Position numbers and translations under genes: made by a program. 64,000 nucleotides of DNA from Psychrobacter sp. GP33 (GTDB lineage Bacteria; Pseudomonadota; Gammaproteobacteria; Pseudomonadales; Moraxellaceae), in contig NZ_JACGYX010000002.1 in assembly GCF_014119005.1 (NCBI RefSeq), positions 186,001-250,000 of the forward strand. The letters run 5' to 3'. Of the stretch, positions 47,877 to 56,904 are shown one piece after another. Numbering within the stretch: the first letter of the stretch is position 1; each line of letters begins with the position of its first letter. The notes under the pieces were generated by a model. The model did no database searches. It was not told where the DNA came from and saw nothing but the letters and a program-made list of their open reading frames with translations.

Positions 47877-50429
47877 ATGAGTAGCACTGATACCCAAACG
47901 TCTTCTCAAGCCCCAACAAAAGCACAGGGCTTGGACGCAACGACACACGCGAATATCTCAGACAAACTTGCTCGCGCGCTTGGCATTACGTCTGCTCAAG
48001 TTAACGCATTTGTCACCCTCTACGATGACGGCGCAACCGTGCCCTTTATTGCCCGTTACCGCAAAGAGAAAACACAAAATCTCGACGATGCTCAATTGCG
48101 CGCGCTGGAAAAGTCGCTTAATTATGAACGCGATATGGCAACACGCCGTCTTAAAATTACCGAGTTGCTGAGCACCCAAGGTAATATGACCGATGAGCTA
48201 CAAAGCCGTATCGACAAGGCGACATCTAAGCTTGAGCTTGAGGACATTTACCTGCCGTATCGTCCGCGTCGCCGTTCACCGGCTGCAAAAGCACGCGCAG
48301 CAGGCTTAGATAACGCCGCTCAAGCTGTATTAACGCAAGAGATTACCCCGATCGATGCGCTGGCAGGCTATCAAGCGCCAGCGACTATTACTGATGATAA
48401 CGGTAATGAGATTGAGGTTGATTTCAGCGATATCGGCAAGCAACTTGCCGGTGTGCAAGCCATCATTGTTGACGACTGGACGCAAGCGCTTGATTTACTG
48501 GACAGCTTACGTAGCGGCTTTGCTAAAACGGCAATGATCGTATCTGCAGTTGCCAGCGATGAAAAACGTGAAGTGGGCGAGAAGTTTAAAGATTACTTTG
48601 AACACAGCGAAAGTCTTGCGCGTTTGCCGAATCATCGTCTGTTAGCCATGTTACGCGGTCGCCAAGAAAACGTCTTGGGTCTTAAAATCGAAGGCGAAGA
48701 TGCCCCTTTTATTGCAAAAATTGTCAAGTATTTTGATATTGATGCCAAAGCCCCGGATGCGCGTCGTGAATTTTTAACGGAAGCTGCAACCAGTCTTTGG
48801 AAAGATAAGTGGCGTCCGCATATCGAGCATCGTCTATTGACTGAAAAACGTCTGACCGCTGAGTCTGATGCGATTGACGTATTCGCCAATAATTTACAGC
48901 ATTTACTCATGTCAGCGCCTGCGGGTCGCAAAGTTATTTTGGGTGTTGATCCCGGTATTCGTCATGGCGTTAAGATGGCGATTGTCGATGCCCAAGGTCA
49001 TGTCATGCTTGATAATGAGGACAAGCCAGTTGTCGCAACGGTTTATCCATTTGCCCCAGATAACAAAATGGCTGAAGCCAAAGTTGTTATCGACACCTTA
49101 CTCAGCACCTATAATGTTGATTTGGTCGCCATTGGTAATGGTACGGCAAGCCGCGAAACGGATGCGATGATTAAAGAAATCTTGGCAGCTAATGAGGCGT
49201 TGACAGCTAAAGCCGTTATCGTTAATGAGTCTGGTGCGTCTGTTTATTCAGCCAGCGAGCTTGCCAGTGATGAGCTTGGTGATATGGACGTGTCCGTTCG
49301 CGGCGCGGTATCTATAGCCCGTCGTTTGCAAGACCCATTATCTGAGTTGGTAAAAGTTGATCCAAAAGCCATTGGTGTCGGTCAATATCAACACGATGTG
49401 AATCAAACGCAATTGGCTGATAGCCTTGATAAAGTCACTCAAGATAGCGTAAATGCGGTTGGTGTTGATGTGAATACTGCCAGCCCTGCTATCTTAGCTC
49501 ACATTGCTGGCTTGAATCGCAATGTTGCTCAGCAAATCGTCAGTTATCGTAAAGAGCATGGTGCTTTTGCTAGCCGTGAAGCATTGAAAGACGTGCCACG
49601 CTTAGGTAGCAAAACCTTTGAGCAAGCAGCAGGTTTCTTGCGTATTCATGATGGTAGCAATCCTCTTGACGCAACTGGCGTGCATCCAGAAAGCTATGCC
49701 TTGGTCGATAGCTTAATTGCCCAAACTGGTAAAAGTTTAAGTGACCTTCTAGGTAATGATGGCGTGTTAAATACTATCGATACTACGACATTGGCAGCTA
49801 ATGATGACAATGTAAGTGTCAAAGCCATCCTCGAAGAACTTGCTAAACCGGCACGCGATCCCCGTCCTGAGTTTAAGACGGCTACCTTCCGTGATGATGT
49901 AAATAGCATTAAAGATTTGTCTGAGGGAATGACTTTAGAAGGTGTAGTGACTAACGTGACTGCCTTTGGTTGTTTTGTCGATGTCGGTGTCCATCAAGAT
50001 GGCTTGGTTCATATTTCACAAATGGCAAATGACTTTGTCGCTGATCCCATGAATCGCGTTAAACCAGGCGATATCGTGTCAGTACGGGTCATTAGTATTG
50101 ATGAGGCGCGTGGACGTATTGGCTTTAGCATGAAGCCTGAATCTCAAAAACCACCACGTACTGCCACGAAACCTGCAGCAGACAATACGAGCAATACGGA
50201 TGTCAAAGCAAGCCGTCCACGTAGCAATCGTCCTAGCACAGCTAATGTAAGTAATGATAAGCGTCGTTCTGCACCGCGTCCTCAGCGCCAAGATAGAGAT
50301 GATAAAGGCAATGCAAGTGGGAATACCAGTCGCAGCAAAGCCCCACAGTCTAACAAGCCAGAGCCTAGTAAAATGGGTACGCTTGGTGCGCTATTGCAAG
50401 AAGCAGGCGTGACTAAAGCTAAGAAATAA
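47877..50429 (+). CDS. tex: Transcription accessory protein Tex
   Basis: Nucleic-acid-binding protein of 850 aa: N-terminal helical Tex_N (FIARYRKEKTQNLDDAQLR), YqgF/RNase H-like domain from about 350 (VILGVDPGIRHGVKMA), helix-hairpin-helix region at about 527-590 (VDVNTASPAILAHIAGL), and an S1 RNA-binding domain near 683-752 (VVTNVTAFGCFVDVG). E. coli Tex is ~773 aa; the extra length is a basic, Asn/Ser/Arg-rich tail after about residue 755. The tail again fits the low-complexity habit seen elsewhere in this window. Confidence 0.96.
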   Translation: MSSTDTQTSSQAPTKAQGLDATTHANISDKLARALGITSAQVNAFVTLYDDGATVPFIARYRKEKTQNLDDAQLRALEKSLNYERDMATRRLKITELLSTQGNMTDELQSRIDKATSKLELEDIYLPYRPRRRSPAAKARAAGLDNAAQAVLTQEITPIDALAGYQAPATITDDNGNEIEVDFSDIGKQLAGVQAIIVDDWTQALDLLDSLRSGFAKTAMIVSAVASDEKREVGEKFKDYFEHSESLARLPNHRLLAMLRGRQENVLGLKIEGEDAPFIAKIVKYFDIDAKAPDARREFLTEAATSLWKDKWRPHIEHRLLTEKRLTAESDAIDVFANNLQHLLMSAPAGRKVILGVDPGIRHGVKMAIVDAQGHVMLDNEDKPVVATVYPFAPDNKMAEAKVVIDTLLSTYNVDLVAIGNGTASRETDAMIKEILAANEALTAKAVIVNESGASVYSASELASDELGDMDVSVRGAVSIARRLQDPLSELVKVDPKAIGVGQYQHDVNQTQLADSLDKVTQDSVNAVGVDVNTASPAILAHIAGLNRNVAQQIVSYRKEHGAFASREALKDVPRLGSKTFEQAAGFLRIHDGSNPLDATGVHPESYALVDSLIAQTGKSLSDLLGNDGVLNTIDTTTLAANDDNVSVKAILEELAKPARDPRPEFKTATFRDDVNSIKDLSEGMTLEGVVTNVTAFGCFVDVGVHQDGLVHISQMANDFVADPMNRVKPGDIVSVRVISIDEARGRIGFSMKPESQKPPRTATKPAADNTSNTDVKASRPRSNRPSTANVSNDKRRSAPRPQRQDRDDKGNASGNTSRSKAPQSNKPEPSKMGTLGALLQEAGVTKAKK

Positions 50430-50452
50430 GACTTTGTGTTATGAGTAATAAT

Positions 50453-50482
50453 AAAAAGGCAGCCGTTAGGCTGCCTTTTTTG
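50453..50482. terminator. Bidirectional intrinsic terminator
   Basis: Stem AAAAAGGCAGCC / GGCTGCCTTTTT with loop GTTA. Between convergent tex and the small secreted-protein gene. Confidence 0.9.
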
Positions 50483-50576
50483 TTAAATCAAATATGTCGA
50501 CTTTATTTTTGATAACTATTCTTAATAATCGTATTTAAAACAATCATCGCTTTAGTACGGTTATTTAAGTGCTTAC

Positions 50577-51002
50577 TTATAGGTCTTCTTCTGAAACTTC
50601 TGGCTCATCTAGTACAGGATCTTCAGATATTATTTCAGTTGTTTGTAACTCTTGGTCTTGTAAAGCTTCTGCTGGCGCTTTTATTTCAGTAGTCATTGGC
50701 TCTTGACCGTTTGGCGCTTTTATCTCAGTAGTCATTGGTTGCTGACCAAGATTGTTATTAACGCGTGAACGAGAAAAAGTCTTTGTTTCACTAATTTCTA
50801 CCGCATTCGATTGGATTGACGCAAGTTTATTATCAGTACTTTCAACGTCATTCTCAAGCGTTTCAGCTTTAGGTGCCTGGTCAGCGGTCACAGTCTTCGC
50901 GGTTAGAGGCATAGGTTTTTTGGCAGGTGCAGCCATCGCTAAACTTGGAATAGCAAGGGAAGCGGCAACGAGTAGCGACAAAGATAAAGTACGATTTTTC
51001 AT
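50577..51002 (-). CDS. Small exported protein with tandem 13-residue repeats, unknown function
   Basis: I do not recognise this 141-aa protein. A signal peptide ends near AMA-A at residue 24. The mature part is polar. Residues 86-110 hold two copies of a 13-residue unit with core PMTTEIKAP, and a third, decayed copy (LQTTEI) follows near 119-124. The C-terminus is strongly acidic (SEDPVLDEPEVSEEDL). AAGGA precedes the ATG. No cysteine or enzyme motif; probably a periplasmic or secreted low-complexity protein. Confidence 0.65.
   Translation of the reverse strand: MKNRTLSLSLLVAASLAIPSLAMAAPAKKPMPLTAKTVTADQAPKAETLENDVESTDNKLASIQSNAVEISETKTFSRSRVNNNLGQQPMTTEIKAPNGQEPMTTEIKAPAEALQDQELQTTEIISEDPVLDEPEVSEEDL
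50673..50750 (-). repeat. Tandem 39-bp direct repeat inside the small exported-protein gene
   Basis: Two adjacent 39-base units beginning TGGCGCTTTTAT, with few differences in the first 27 bases. In-frame; accounts for the repeated 13-residue unit. Confidence 0.75.
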
Positions 51003-51102
51003 TCAATATATTCCTTCATTAAAAGATTTAAAGTGACTATTTAAGTGCAATTAAATTGCTCTAACTTTTATCACTGTTTCTTAAAGTTCGAATTCATTTA
51101 TA

Positions 51103-51153
51103 ATTTTAACTATATCTATTTAGTATATCTAACAAAATATATATAGTTAAAAT
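51103..51153. repeat. Perfect 13-bp inverted repeat
   Basis: ATTTTAACTATAT (51103-51115) and ATATAGTTAAAAT (51141-51153), separated by 25 bases. Located about 100 bases upstream of the small exported-protein start. Confidence 0.65.
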
Positions 51154-51156
51154 AAA

Positions 51157-51188
51157 ATCATGATAACCACTGTTGTGATTGTCATGAT
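51157..51188. repeat. Compact 14-bp imperfect palindrome
   Basis: ATCATGATAACCAC and GTGATTGTCATGAT around the loop TGTT; one G-U pair and one mismatch. The outer ATCATGA / TCATGAT is perfect. No T-run on either side, so an operator is as likely as an RNA hairpin. Confidence 0.6.
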
Positions 51189-51686
51189 TGATAAGGAAAA
51201 CGTAATGTATAAACCAATTAGGTAAAATCTAATGTGATCAGAACTAGCTGTTAGAAATTTGGAACGTAAGAGTAGCAACTAAAACCTTAATAATTCAGTA
51301 GTACATAAATTAATAGTCTAACGGTTTGATGTTTTCATGTGACATTGCGAAACTCTTGTATTGGTGTTGTTATATTAATATTAACCTTTCGCTGCAAATA
51401 TCGCTTAATTATACTATATAGAATTATATTCATATTCCGATAATTCTTTAAATTTATAAGGCGCTTTGGGTTACTGTTATAGGTAACGCGAGTACAGGTA
51501 AGAGTTTATTTTTTTGATATTGTTACTAATATTTTAATTTAATTATTAATAACAAATAATACAAATCGTTAAGAAAAGTTATTTTAATATTTTAAATAGC
51601 AATGATTTAGCAATATTAGTCATCAAATATGGATATTGATATCATTTATTAACATTTGCTAGGAATTGTTTATTAACTTCAATCAA

Positions 51687-51718
51687 TAAAAAACCGCATC
51701 CTGTTGCCAAGATACGGT
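51687..51718 (-). terminator. Intrinsic terminator for the saccharopine dehydrogenase-like gene
   Basis: On the minus strand: ACCGTATC / GATGCGGT stem (one G-U pair), 10-base loop, T-run. About 80 bases after the gene's stop codon. Confidence 0.65.
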
Positions 51719-51796
51719 GAATAAAATATTGACGCTTCTTTAATTCTTCATATAAATGAAGCTTTAAAAAATCAATAACAAATACGCCAATAGTAA

Positions 51797-53119
51797 TCAG
51801 TCAGCTTTATCACTATTTACTACCTCAAAACAAATACCAGCGTTATTTTCCAGCCTTGTTAGTAGTTTATTCCCCATCGCAGATGCTGGTGTCCAAAAGC
51901 CACCTTTAACCTCGTCTTTGGTAATATCTTGTGCCAAGCACAGCGCCGATTGCGCCAGCATCTGTGATGTACTGCCATAACCCGGATCTTTATTCCCCGT
52001 TACTTTAGTTTTAATAGTCTCATTATTCGCTGTTTTACCAAAAAAACGTAAATCAAAATAACCATTGTCTTGGTCAGACTTAGAGGGTCCATCGCCAGAT
52101 TTGGTTAATACATGATTAGAGAGAAACTCGCGGCTACGCTTAAAGGTCATAGCAGTGATAAAACCAAATATGCCTGCACTCATGCCGTAGCTTATCAGCT
52201 GACCTTTAACTCCATTTTGCATCCACATGGCTTCATCATACTTAAACTCACGACTGTATTGATAGCTTAGTAGCTGGTTGCTACGGTGAACGATGCGTGT
52301 ATTGATACTTGCCATGATAAAAGGTGCCAACCAGTGACCATACTCGGCATCATATTGAGGCTTATTGATATTGTCTTGGCGTACATTTGGCGCATCACTA
52401 TCATTATTCAGTAGGTAGGGATTGGCAAGCTGTTGTCGCCGTGATTTATTTTTTCCAGATTCTTCAAAAATAGTTGCCATTGAAGCAAGCGTACCGCCAG
52501 ACAAACCGCCCTTGGCGGCTTTCACGCGCATATGAATGGTTGAACAAGGGGCATTAAAATTAGTCTCACTCTGCTGTTGAGTAAAGTAAACGCCTAAGTC
52601 TGACGGTATCGAATCAAAGCCGCATGAATTGACAATACGCGCGCCACTTTGCTGCGCTTTATCTTGATATTTATCGAGCATATCTTTAATAAAGATCGCC
52701 TCTCCCGTTAGATCAACATAGTCTGTACCGTTTTCTACACAGGATTTAATCAGCGACTCACCATATTTAAGGTACGGACCTACCGTCGAGATAATCACTT
52801 TAGTTTGTGTGGTCATCTTATCCAGACTGGCCGCATTATCACTATTAGCAATAATAATATCGACGTTTGCAGCTGATGTATCGTGCGCCTTTTCTGCGTC
52901 CTGTTCTTGAGTAAGCTGAAAATGCAACTTCTCTAACTTTTCCGCATTGCGACCAGCGATTGCCCATCTAACGTCCCGATGTTCCTGATCTGATAAAAAA
53001 TGCGCTAAGTAACGCGCGGTAATCTGTCCCACAAAGCTAGTAGCACCATATAAAACAAGCGTGTATGGACGTTTAAGCTGGGCCTTTGAAGAGGTATTAG
53101 CATCTGGAGAATAAGGCAT
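51797..53119 (-). CDS. Saccharopine dehydrogenase-like NAD(P)-binding protein (trans-acting enoyl reductase type)
   Basis: The 440-aa protein has an N-terminal Rossmann site LVLYGATSFVGQITARYLA near 21-39, AIAGRNAEKLEKL, VISTVGPYLKYGE and YVDLTGEAIFIKDM, NSCGFDSIPSDLGV. These are the marks of the family that includes mycobacterial trans-acting enoyl reductases, not lysine-pathway saccharopine dehydrogenase. A Gly/Phe-rich hydrophobic stretch (GMSAGIFGFITAMTF) may contact membrane or lipid. The substrate is unknown; lipid-related is an inference. Stands alone with its own terminator. Confidence 0.82.
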   Translation of the reverse strand: MPYSPDANTSSKAQLKRPYTLVLYGATSFVGQITARYLAHFLSDQEHRDVRWAIAGRNAEKLEKLHFQLTQEQDAEKAHDTSAANVDIIIANSDNAASLDKMTTQTKVIISTVGPYLKYGESLIKSCVENGTDYVDLTGEAIFIKDMLDKYQDKAQQSGARIVNSCGFDSIPSDLGVYFTQQQSETNFNAPCSTIHMRVKAAKGGLSGGTLASMATIFEESGKNKSRRQQLANPYLLNNDSDAPNVRQDNINKPQYDAEYGHWLAPFIMASINTRIVHRSNQLLSYQYSREFKYDEAMWMQNGVKGQLISYGMSAGIFGFITAMTFKRSREFLSNHVLTKSGDGPSKSDQDNGYFDLRFFGKTANNETIKTKVTGNKDPGYGSTSQMLAQSALCLAQDITKDEVKGGFWTPASAMGNKLLTRLENNAGICFEVVNSDKAD

Positions 53120-53477
53120 GATGGTTTCCTTTGAAGTTGATATGATTTAAGTGGTGAGAATTTTAAATATGATTAATGATTTGCTCTATTCGTACAAAAA
53201 ATAGGTATCAAAAAATCATAAACCATTTAAAAGCAAATCTATAGGCGCTCAAAGTACCAAATTCGCTACAAATCACGTAAGAACACTACATAGGTTACAC
53301 AAAATAGCGCGAAAATTACTAAAATGAACGCAGATTATGATTAAAGCTTGCTACTCTAATCATACAAGCAAGGCGCAGTGGTAAAATTGTTGTTAATAAA
53401 AAAATCACTCGAAATTTTTAAATAATAAATTGTAAATTATAAAAAGTATTAACATTATTGATCTGAGGAGAATCACT
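53120..53477. other. Intergenic region upstream of the DUF1328 gene
   Basis: 358 AT-rich bases between divergent genes. No gene, RNA or repeat recognised. Confidence 0.45.
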
Positions 53478-53633
53478 ATGTTCCGTTGGGCTATCATCTT
53501 TGCTGTCATCGCACTTATCGCAAGTTTACTAGGGTTTGGCGGTGTCGCTGGTCTGTCATCTAACCTAGCCTATATATTCTTAGTTGTTGCGGTTATCTTA
53601 TTTATTGTGGCGTTTGTTGGCCGCAAAATGTAA
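53478..53633 (+). CDS. Small DUF1328-family membrane protein (YtjA-like)
   Basis: A 51-residue protein starting [20 protein letters not shown], followed by [13 protein letters not shown], and ending in VAFVGRKM. Two membrane helices separated by a short Gly/Ser loop. This is the pattern of the DUF1328 family (E. coli YtjA), whose function is unknown; several members are stress-induced. The ribosome site GAGGAG lies eight bases before the ATG, and an intrinsic terminator follows, so it is a monocistronic unit. The shortness makes it easy to miss. Confidence 0.85.
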   Translation: MFRWAIIFAVIALIASLLGFGGVAGLSSNLAYIFLVVAVILFIVAFVGRKM

Positions 53634-53703
53634 ATAAGAAGCCACATTAATACTTTTATTTAAATAAATAGAAGTATTAACGCAATTAAAAATCTAGAAG
53701 TAT

Positions 53704-53733
53704 AAAAAATGTCCTCAATTGAGGACATTTTTT
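53704..53733. terminator. Bidirectional intrinsic terminator
   Basis: Perfect 13-base stem AAAAAATGTCCTC / GAGGACATTTTTT with loop AATT. Between the DUF1328 gene and convergent phhB. Confidence 0.9.
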
Positions 53734-53774
53734 GGTTTAGCACTTTGCTACTTTAATAAAGTCATTCCTAATAA

Positions 53775-54068
53775 CTATAAACGTTTAGGCTGAATGATAT
53801 GTTCCATCCGTTTTGCTAATCGAATATCATGGCTGGTAATACCACCTGTATCGCCAGTCGTTAAGCGCACTTCTACTACGTTATACATATTACGCCACTC
53901 AGGATGATGATCGAGCGCCTCTGCATAAAAGGCAGCTTGATTCATAAAGCTGATTGCCTCAATAAAGTCGCTAAAATGATAGGTTTTAACAATGCTATCG
54001 CCCTCACGCACCCAGCCTGCCAACTCTTCTAATTGCAAATCAACTTGTTGATGAGACAAACTACTCAT
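53775..54068 (-). CDS. phhB: Pterin-4a-carbinolamine dehydratase
   Basis: Regenerates the pterin cofactor after phenylalanine hydroxylation. From ATG 54068 it is 97 aa with the family motif [19 protein letters not shown] (H54, H55, P56), and [18 protein letters not shown] precedes this start; the open extension to 54155 is rejected. No phenylalanine hydroxylase (phhA) is adjacent, so it may serve another pterin enzyme or a moonlighting role. Confidence 0.93.
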   Translation of the reverse strand: MSSLSHQQVDLQLEELAGWVREGDSIVKTYHFSDFIEAISFMNQAAFYAEALDHHPEWRNMYNVVEVRLTTGDTGGITSHDIRLAKRMEHIIQPKRL

Positions 54069-54337
54069 AGCAATATCCTTTATTATTGTGTGATGACTGT
54101 GTGAAAATCGCCTAAAAATTTTGGAAAAAATAACAATAAAAGCGCTGAGTGGCACTAATTATAGTTACGCTATAGGTCAAAAAACCCACCTAGGTTGCAC
54201 ATACTGCCATATATTTGTTGAGAAAAATATGAGCAAGGATATGAAACGGATAGGCGGGTAGTATAAATCAGTTGTAGTAAAAACCGGTCAACAGTTAGGT
54301 TATAAATATAGCGCATTTTTCCTTAAGATAGGAGTTT

Positions 54338-54631
54338 CTATAGCAAATCTTGATACTCAGGATGCTTTTTAATATACGCTGAGACAAACGAACATTGTGG
54401 AATCACTTTTTTATCATGTTCATGTGCAAAATCTAGCGCGCGTTTAACCAAAGCTGAGCCAACACCGCGTCCACCAAGCGATTGAGGCACAATAGTATGA
54501 TCATAAATTAAGGTGTTATCGCGCTCTTGATAGCTAATATATCCGGTTTGACCATTAATAGTAGTTTCAAAACGTTGTGCTTCCGGACGATGGGTAATGG
54601 TTGGTTCTGATTGTTCAGATTCGGTACTCAT
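54338..54631 (-). CDS. Small GNAT-type N-acetyltransferase (YidJ/YjdJ-like)
   Basis: 97-aa protein. The acetyl-CoA-binding loop is SLGGRGVGSALVKRALDFA, preceded by HTIVPQ and followed by VIPQCSFVSAYIKKHPEYQDLL. This is the compact GCN5-like family with the C-x5-Y-type ending. About 20 polar residues precede the domain. The acceptor is unknown. Preceded by AGGAG on the minus strand. Confidence 0.88.
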   Translation of the reverse strand: MSTESEQSEPTITHRPEAQRFETTINGQTGYISYQERDNTLIYDHTIVPQSLGGRGVGSALVKRALDFAHEHDKKVIPQCSFVSAYIKKHPEYQDLL

Positions 54632-55089
54632 AAGAGAACTCCTTTTTTATCATCATTTTTATTGTAGTTGAGTAGTTATCATGACTGTTTAAATTACTAA
54701 TCATTCAAGATAAACGGTTATTTAAACAGGGAATAATTATATAAACAGACGGCTGCCTAAGCCTGTGAATCAGTATGCCAATTTATCTCGAATGCTACTA
54801 GTGACGGATGGTAAGAGTAGATAGCCAAAATGTTAACGCAGCCTTATTTGCGTGCCATGTTTATACGAGCACTCAACTCCTCTGCAAAAGTGATTCTGCA
54901 AAAATGCCTATACGACAGTTTATATACAAAAGGCGCAAAACGAGCGGGAAAGCGCGCTGTCAGCTTGCAGGGGTTGCCTGACAATGCGATAATGGCAGAC
55001 AATTTGTAACCCTGATTTTAAGGTGCGGCAGCTTAGCAGTCACGCTCAGTTCTGTCTCGACCTTTTTTATGCAGTCTATCGGAGTGTTA
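54632..55089. other. Divergent intergenic region GNAT gene/ettA
   Basis: 458 bases; AT-rich near the left, GC-richer from about 54930. Contains the candidate ettA promoter and no gene. Confidence 0.5.
54965..54993 (+). promoter_or_regulatory. Candidate sigma-70 promoter of ettA
   Basis: TTGCAG (54965-54970), 17-base spacer, GATAAT (54988-54993), about 97 bases before the ettA start. Confidence 0.45.
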
Positions 55090-56751
55090 ATGGCTCAATA
55101 TATCTACACGATGAACAACGTGTCAAAACTTGTTCCGCCTAAGCGTGAGATTCTAAAAAATATTAATTTATCCTTTTTCCCTGGCGCAAAAATCGGTGTC
55201 TTAGGTATCAATGGTTCAGGTAAATCAACCTTGCTCCGCATTATGGCAGGCGTGGATACTGAATTTAGTGGGGAGGCGCGTGCGCAAACCGGTACTAAAG
55301 TTGGTTACTTACCACAGGAACCGCAGCTTGATGACAGCAAAGACGTGCGCGGCAACGTTGAAGATGGTATGCGTGAAGCCTTAGATGCGCTCGCTCGTCT
55401 CGATGCGATTTATGCCGAATATGCTGAGCCAGATGCTGACTTTGATAAGCTTGCTGAAGAGCAGGGTAAGATGGAAGACATCATCCAAACTTGGGATGCA
55501 CATAACTTAAACAATCAGCTAGAAAAAGCCGCTGATGCTTTACGTCTGCCACCATGGGATGCTGATGTTAGCAAATTATCCGGTGGTGAAAAACGCCGAG
55601 TAGCATTATGCCGTTTGCTATTGTCGCGCCCTGATATGCTATTACTTGACGAACCGACCAACCATTTGGACGCTGAGTCCGTAGCATGGTTAGAGCAGTT
55701 CTTGCAGAATTATAGCGGTACAATCGTTGCAATTACCCATGACCGTTATTTCTTAGATAATGTTGCCCAGTGGATTTTGGAGCTGGACCGTGGTCATGGC
55801 TATCCGTATGAAGGCAACTATACTGAGTGGCTCGAGCAAAAGAACACCCGCCTAGAGCAGCAGAATAAGCAAGAAGAATCATTTGCTAAAGCGCTGAAAA
55901 AAGAGCTGGATTGGATTCGTACCAACAAAAAAGGTCAACAAGCCAAGTCTAAATCTCGTGTCCAGCGTTTTGAAGAATTGAACTCACAAGAATTCCAAAA
56001 ACGTAATGAGACCTCTGAGATTTATATTCCGCCTGGTCCGCGTTTGGGTAATAAAGTCATTGAAATCAATAATATCTCCAAGTCCTTTGGCGACCGTTTA
56101 TTGTATGAAAACCTGAGCTTTAACGTTCCAGCTGGTGCTATTGTCGGTATTATTGGTCCCAATGGTGCGGGTAAAACCACATTATTTAACATGATTACCG
56201 AACGTGATACGCCAGATACCGGTACCGTTGAATTGGGCGAAAGTGTCAGCGTGGCGTATGTTGGTCAGGTTCGTGATAACTTAGACGACAGCAAAACCGT
56301 TTGGGAAGAGATTTCTGACGGTCTTGATATCATTACCGTTGGCGACTATACAACCCCAAGCCGTGCGTATATCGGTCGCTTTAACTTCAAAGGCTCAGAC
56401 CAACAAAAGCACGTCGGTCAATTGTCTGGTGGTGAGCGTAACCGCTTACAATTAGCCAAAACGCTGAAGCAAGGCGCGAACGTATTGCTCCTTGATGAAC
56501 CATCAAACGATTTGGATATCGAAACCTTACGTGCATTAGAAGATGCGATTCAAGTCTTCCCAGGTACTGTTATGGTCGTGTCGCATGATCGCTGGTTCCT
56601 TGACCGTATTGCTACCCATATCTTGGCATTTGAAGATGAAGGTCCAGTATGGTTTGATGGTAACTATTCTGAGTTTGAAACCTATCGCAAAAAGACGATG
56701 GGCGATGATGCCAATCCTAAGCGTATGAAGTATAAAAAGATTACCACCTAA
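55090..56751 (+). CDS. ettA: Energy-dependent translational throttle protein EttA (ABC-F)
   Basis: Soluble ABC-F protein binding the ribosomal E site and gating the first elongation step by ATP/ADP ratio. From ATG 55090 (GGAG upstream) it is 553 aa with two ATPase domains: Walker A GINGSGKST near 39-47 and GPNGAGKTT; signatures LSGGEKRR and LSGGERNR; LLLDEPTNHLD and LLLDEPSNDLD. The start MAQYIYTMNNVSKLVPP is typical. An in-frame start at 55069 adds seven residues and is less likely. Confidence 0.96.
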   Translation: MAQYIYTMNNVSKLVPPKREILKNINLSFFPGAKIGVLGINGSGKSTLLRIMAGVDTEFSGEARAQTGTKVGYLPQEPQLDDSKDVRGNVEDGMREALDALARLDAIYAEYAEPDADFDKLAEEQGKMEDIIQTWDAHNLNNQLEKAADALRLPPWDADVSKLSGGEKRRVALCRLLLSRPDMLLLDEPTNHLDAESVAWLEQFLQNYSGTIVAITHDRYFLDNVAQWILELDRGHGYPYEGNYTEWLEQKNTRLEQQNKQEESFAKALKKELDWIRTNKKGQQAKSKSRVQRFEELNSQEFQKRNETSEIYIPPGPRLGNKVIEINNISKSFGDRLLYENLSFNVPAGAIVGIIGPNGAGKTTLFNMITERDTPDTGTVELGESVSVAYVGQVRDNLDDSKTVWEEISDGLDIITVGDYTTPSRAYIGRFNFKGSDQQKHVGQLSGGERNRLQLAKTLKQGANVLLLDEPSNDLDIETLRALEDAIQVFPGTVMVVSHDRWFLDRIATHILAFEDEGPVWFDGNYSEFETYRKKTMGDDANPKRMKYKKITT

Positions 56752-56757
56752 TTGAAG

Positions 56758-56790
56758 CACTATAAGATTAAGTAATTCAGTCTTATAGTG
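56758..56790 (+). repeat. Inverted repeat directly after ettA
   Basis: Perfect ten-base stem CACTATAAGA / TCTTATAGTG with a 13-base loop, starting seven bases after the stop. No T-run; 20 bases before the true terminator. Confidence 0.55.
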
Positions 56791-56810
56791 TTAGTCATCT
56801 ATAAAAATAT

Positions 56811-56845
56811 AAAAAAAGACCGCTAATTGATTAGCGGTCTTTTTT
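56811..56845. terminator. Bidirectional intrinsic terminator
   Basis: Stem AGACCGCTAA / TTAGCGGTCT with loop TTGA, A-run and T-run flanks. Between convergent ettA and plsB. Confidence 0.9.
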
Positions 56846-56904
56846 ATGGTGCTAGGTGTTACTGTCTTATTAAGCAGACTCATACTAATTAATAACTATT
56901 TTAA

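Larger units (their letters stand above)
51003..51796. other. AT-rich gene-poor region
   Basis: About 790 bases without a plausible gene. It holds two adjacent palindromes (51103-51153 and 51157-51188), a small hairpin GCAATT/AATTGC near 51045, and a minus-strand terminator at its right end. The rest is AT-rich and unrecognised. Confidence 0.55.

Noticed and set aside
53286..54205. Similar motifs ACATAGGTTACACA (53287) and ACCTAGGTTGCACA (54189) as a shared operator
   Set aside because: Only two copies about 900 bases apart, imperfect and not at matching promoter positions.
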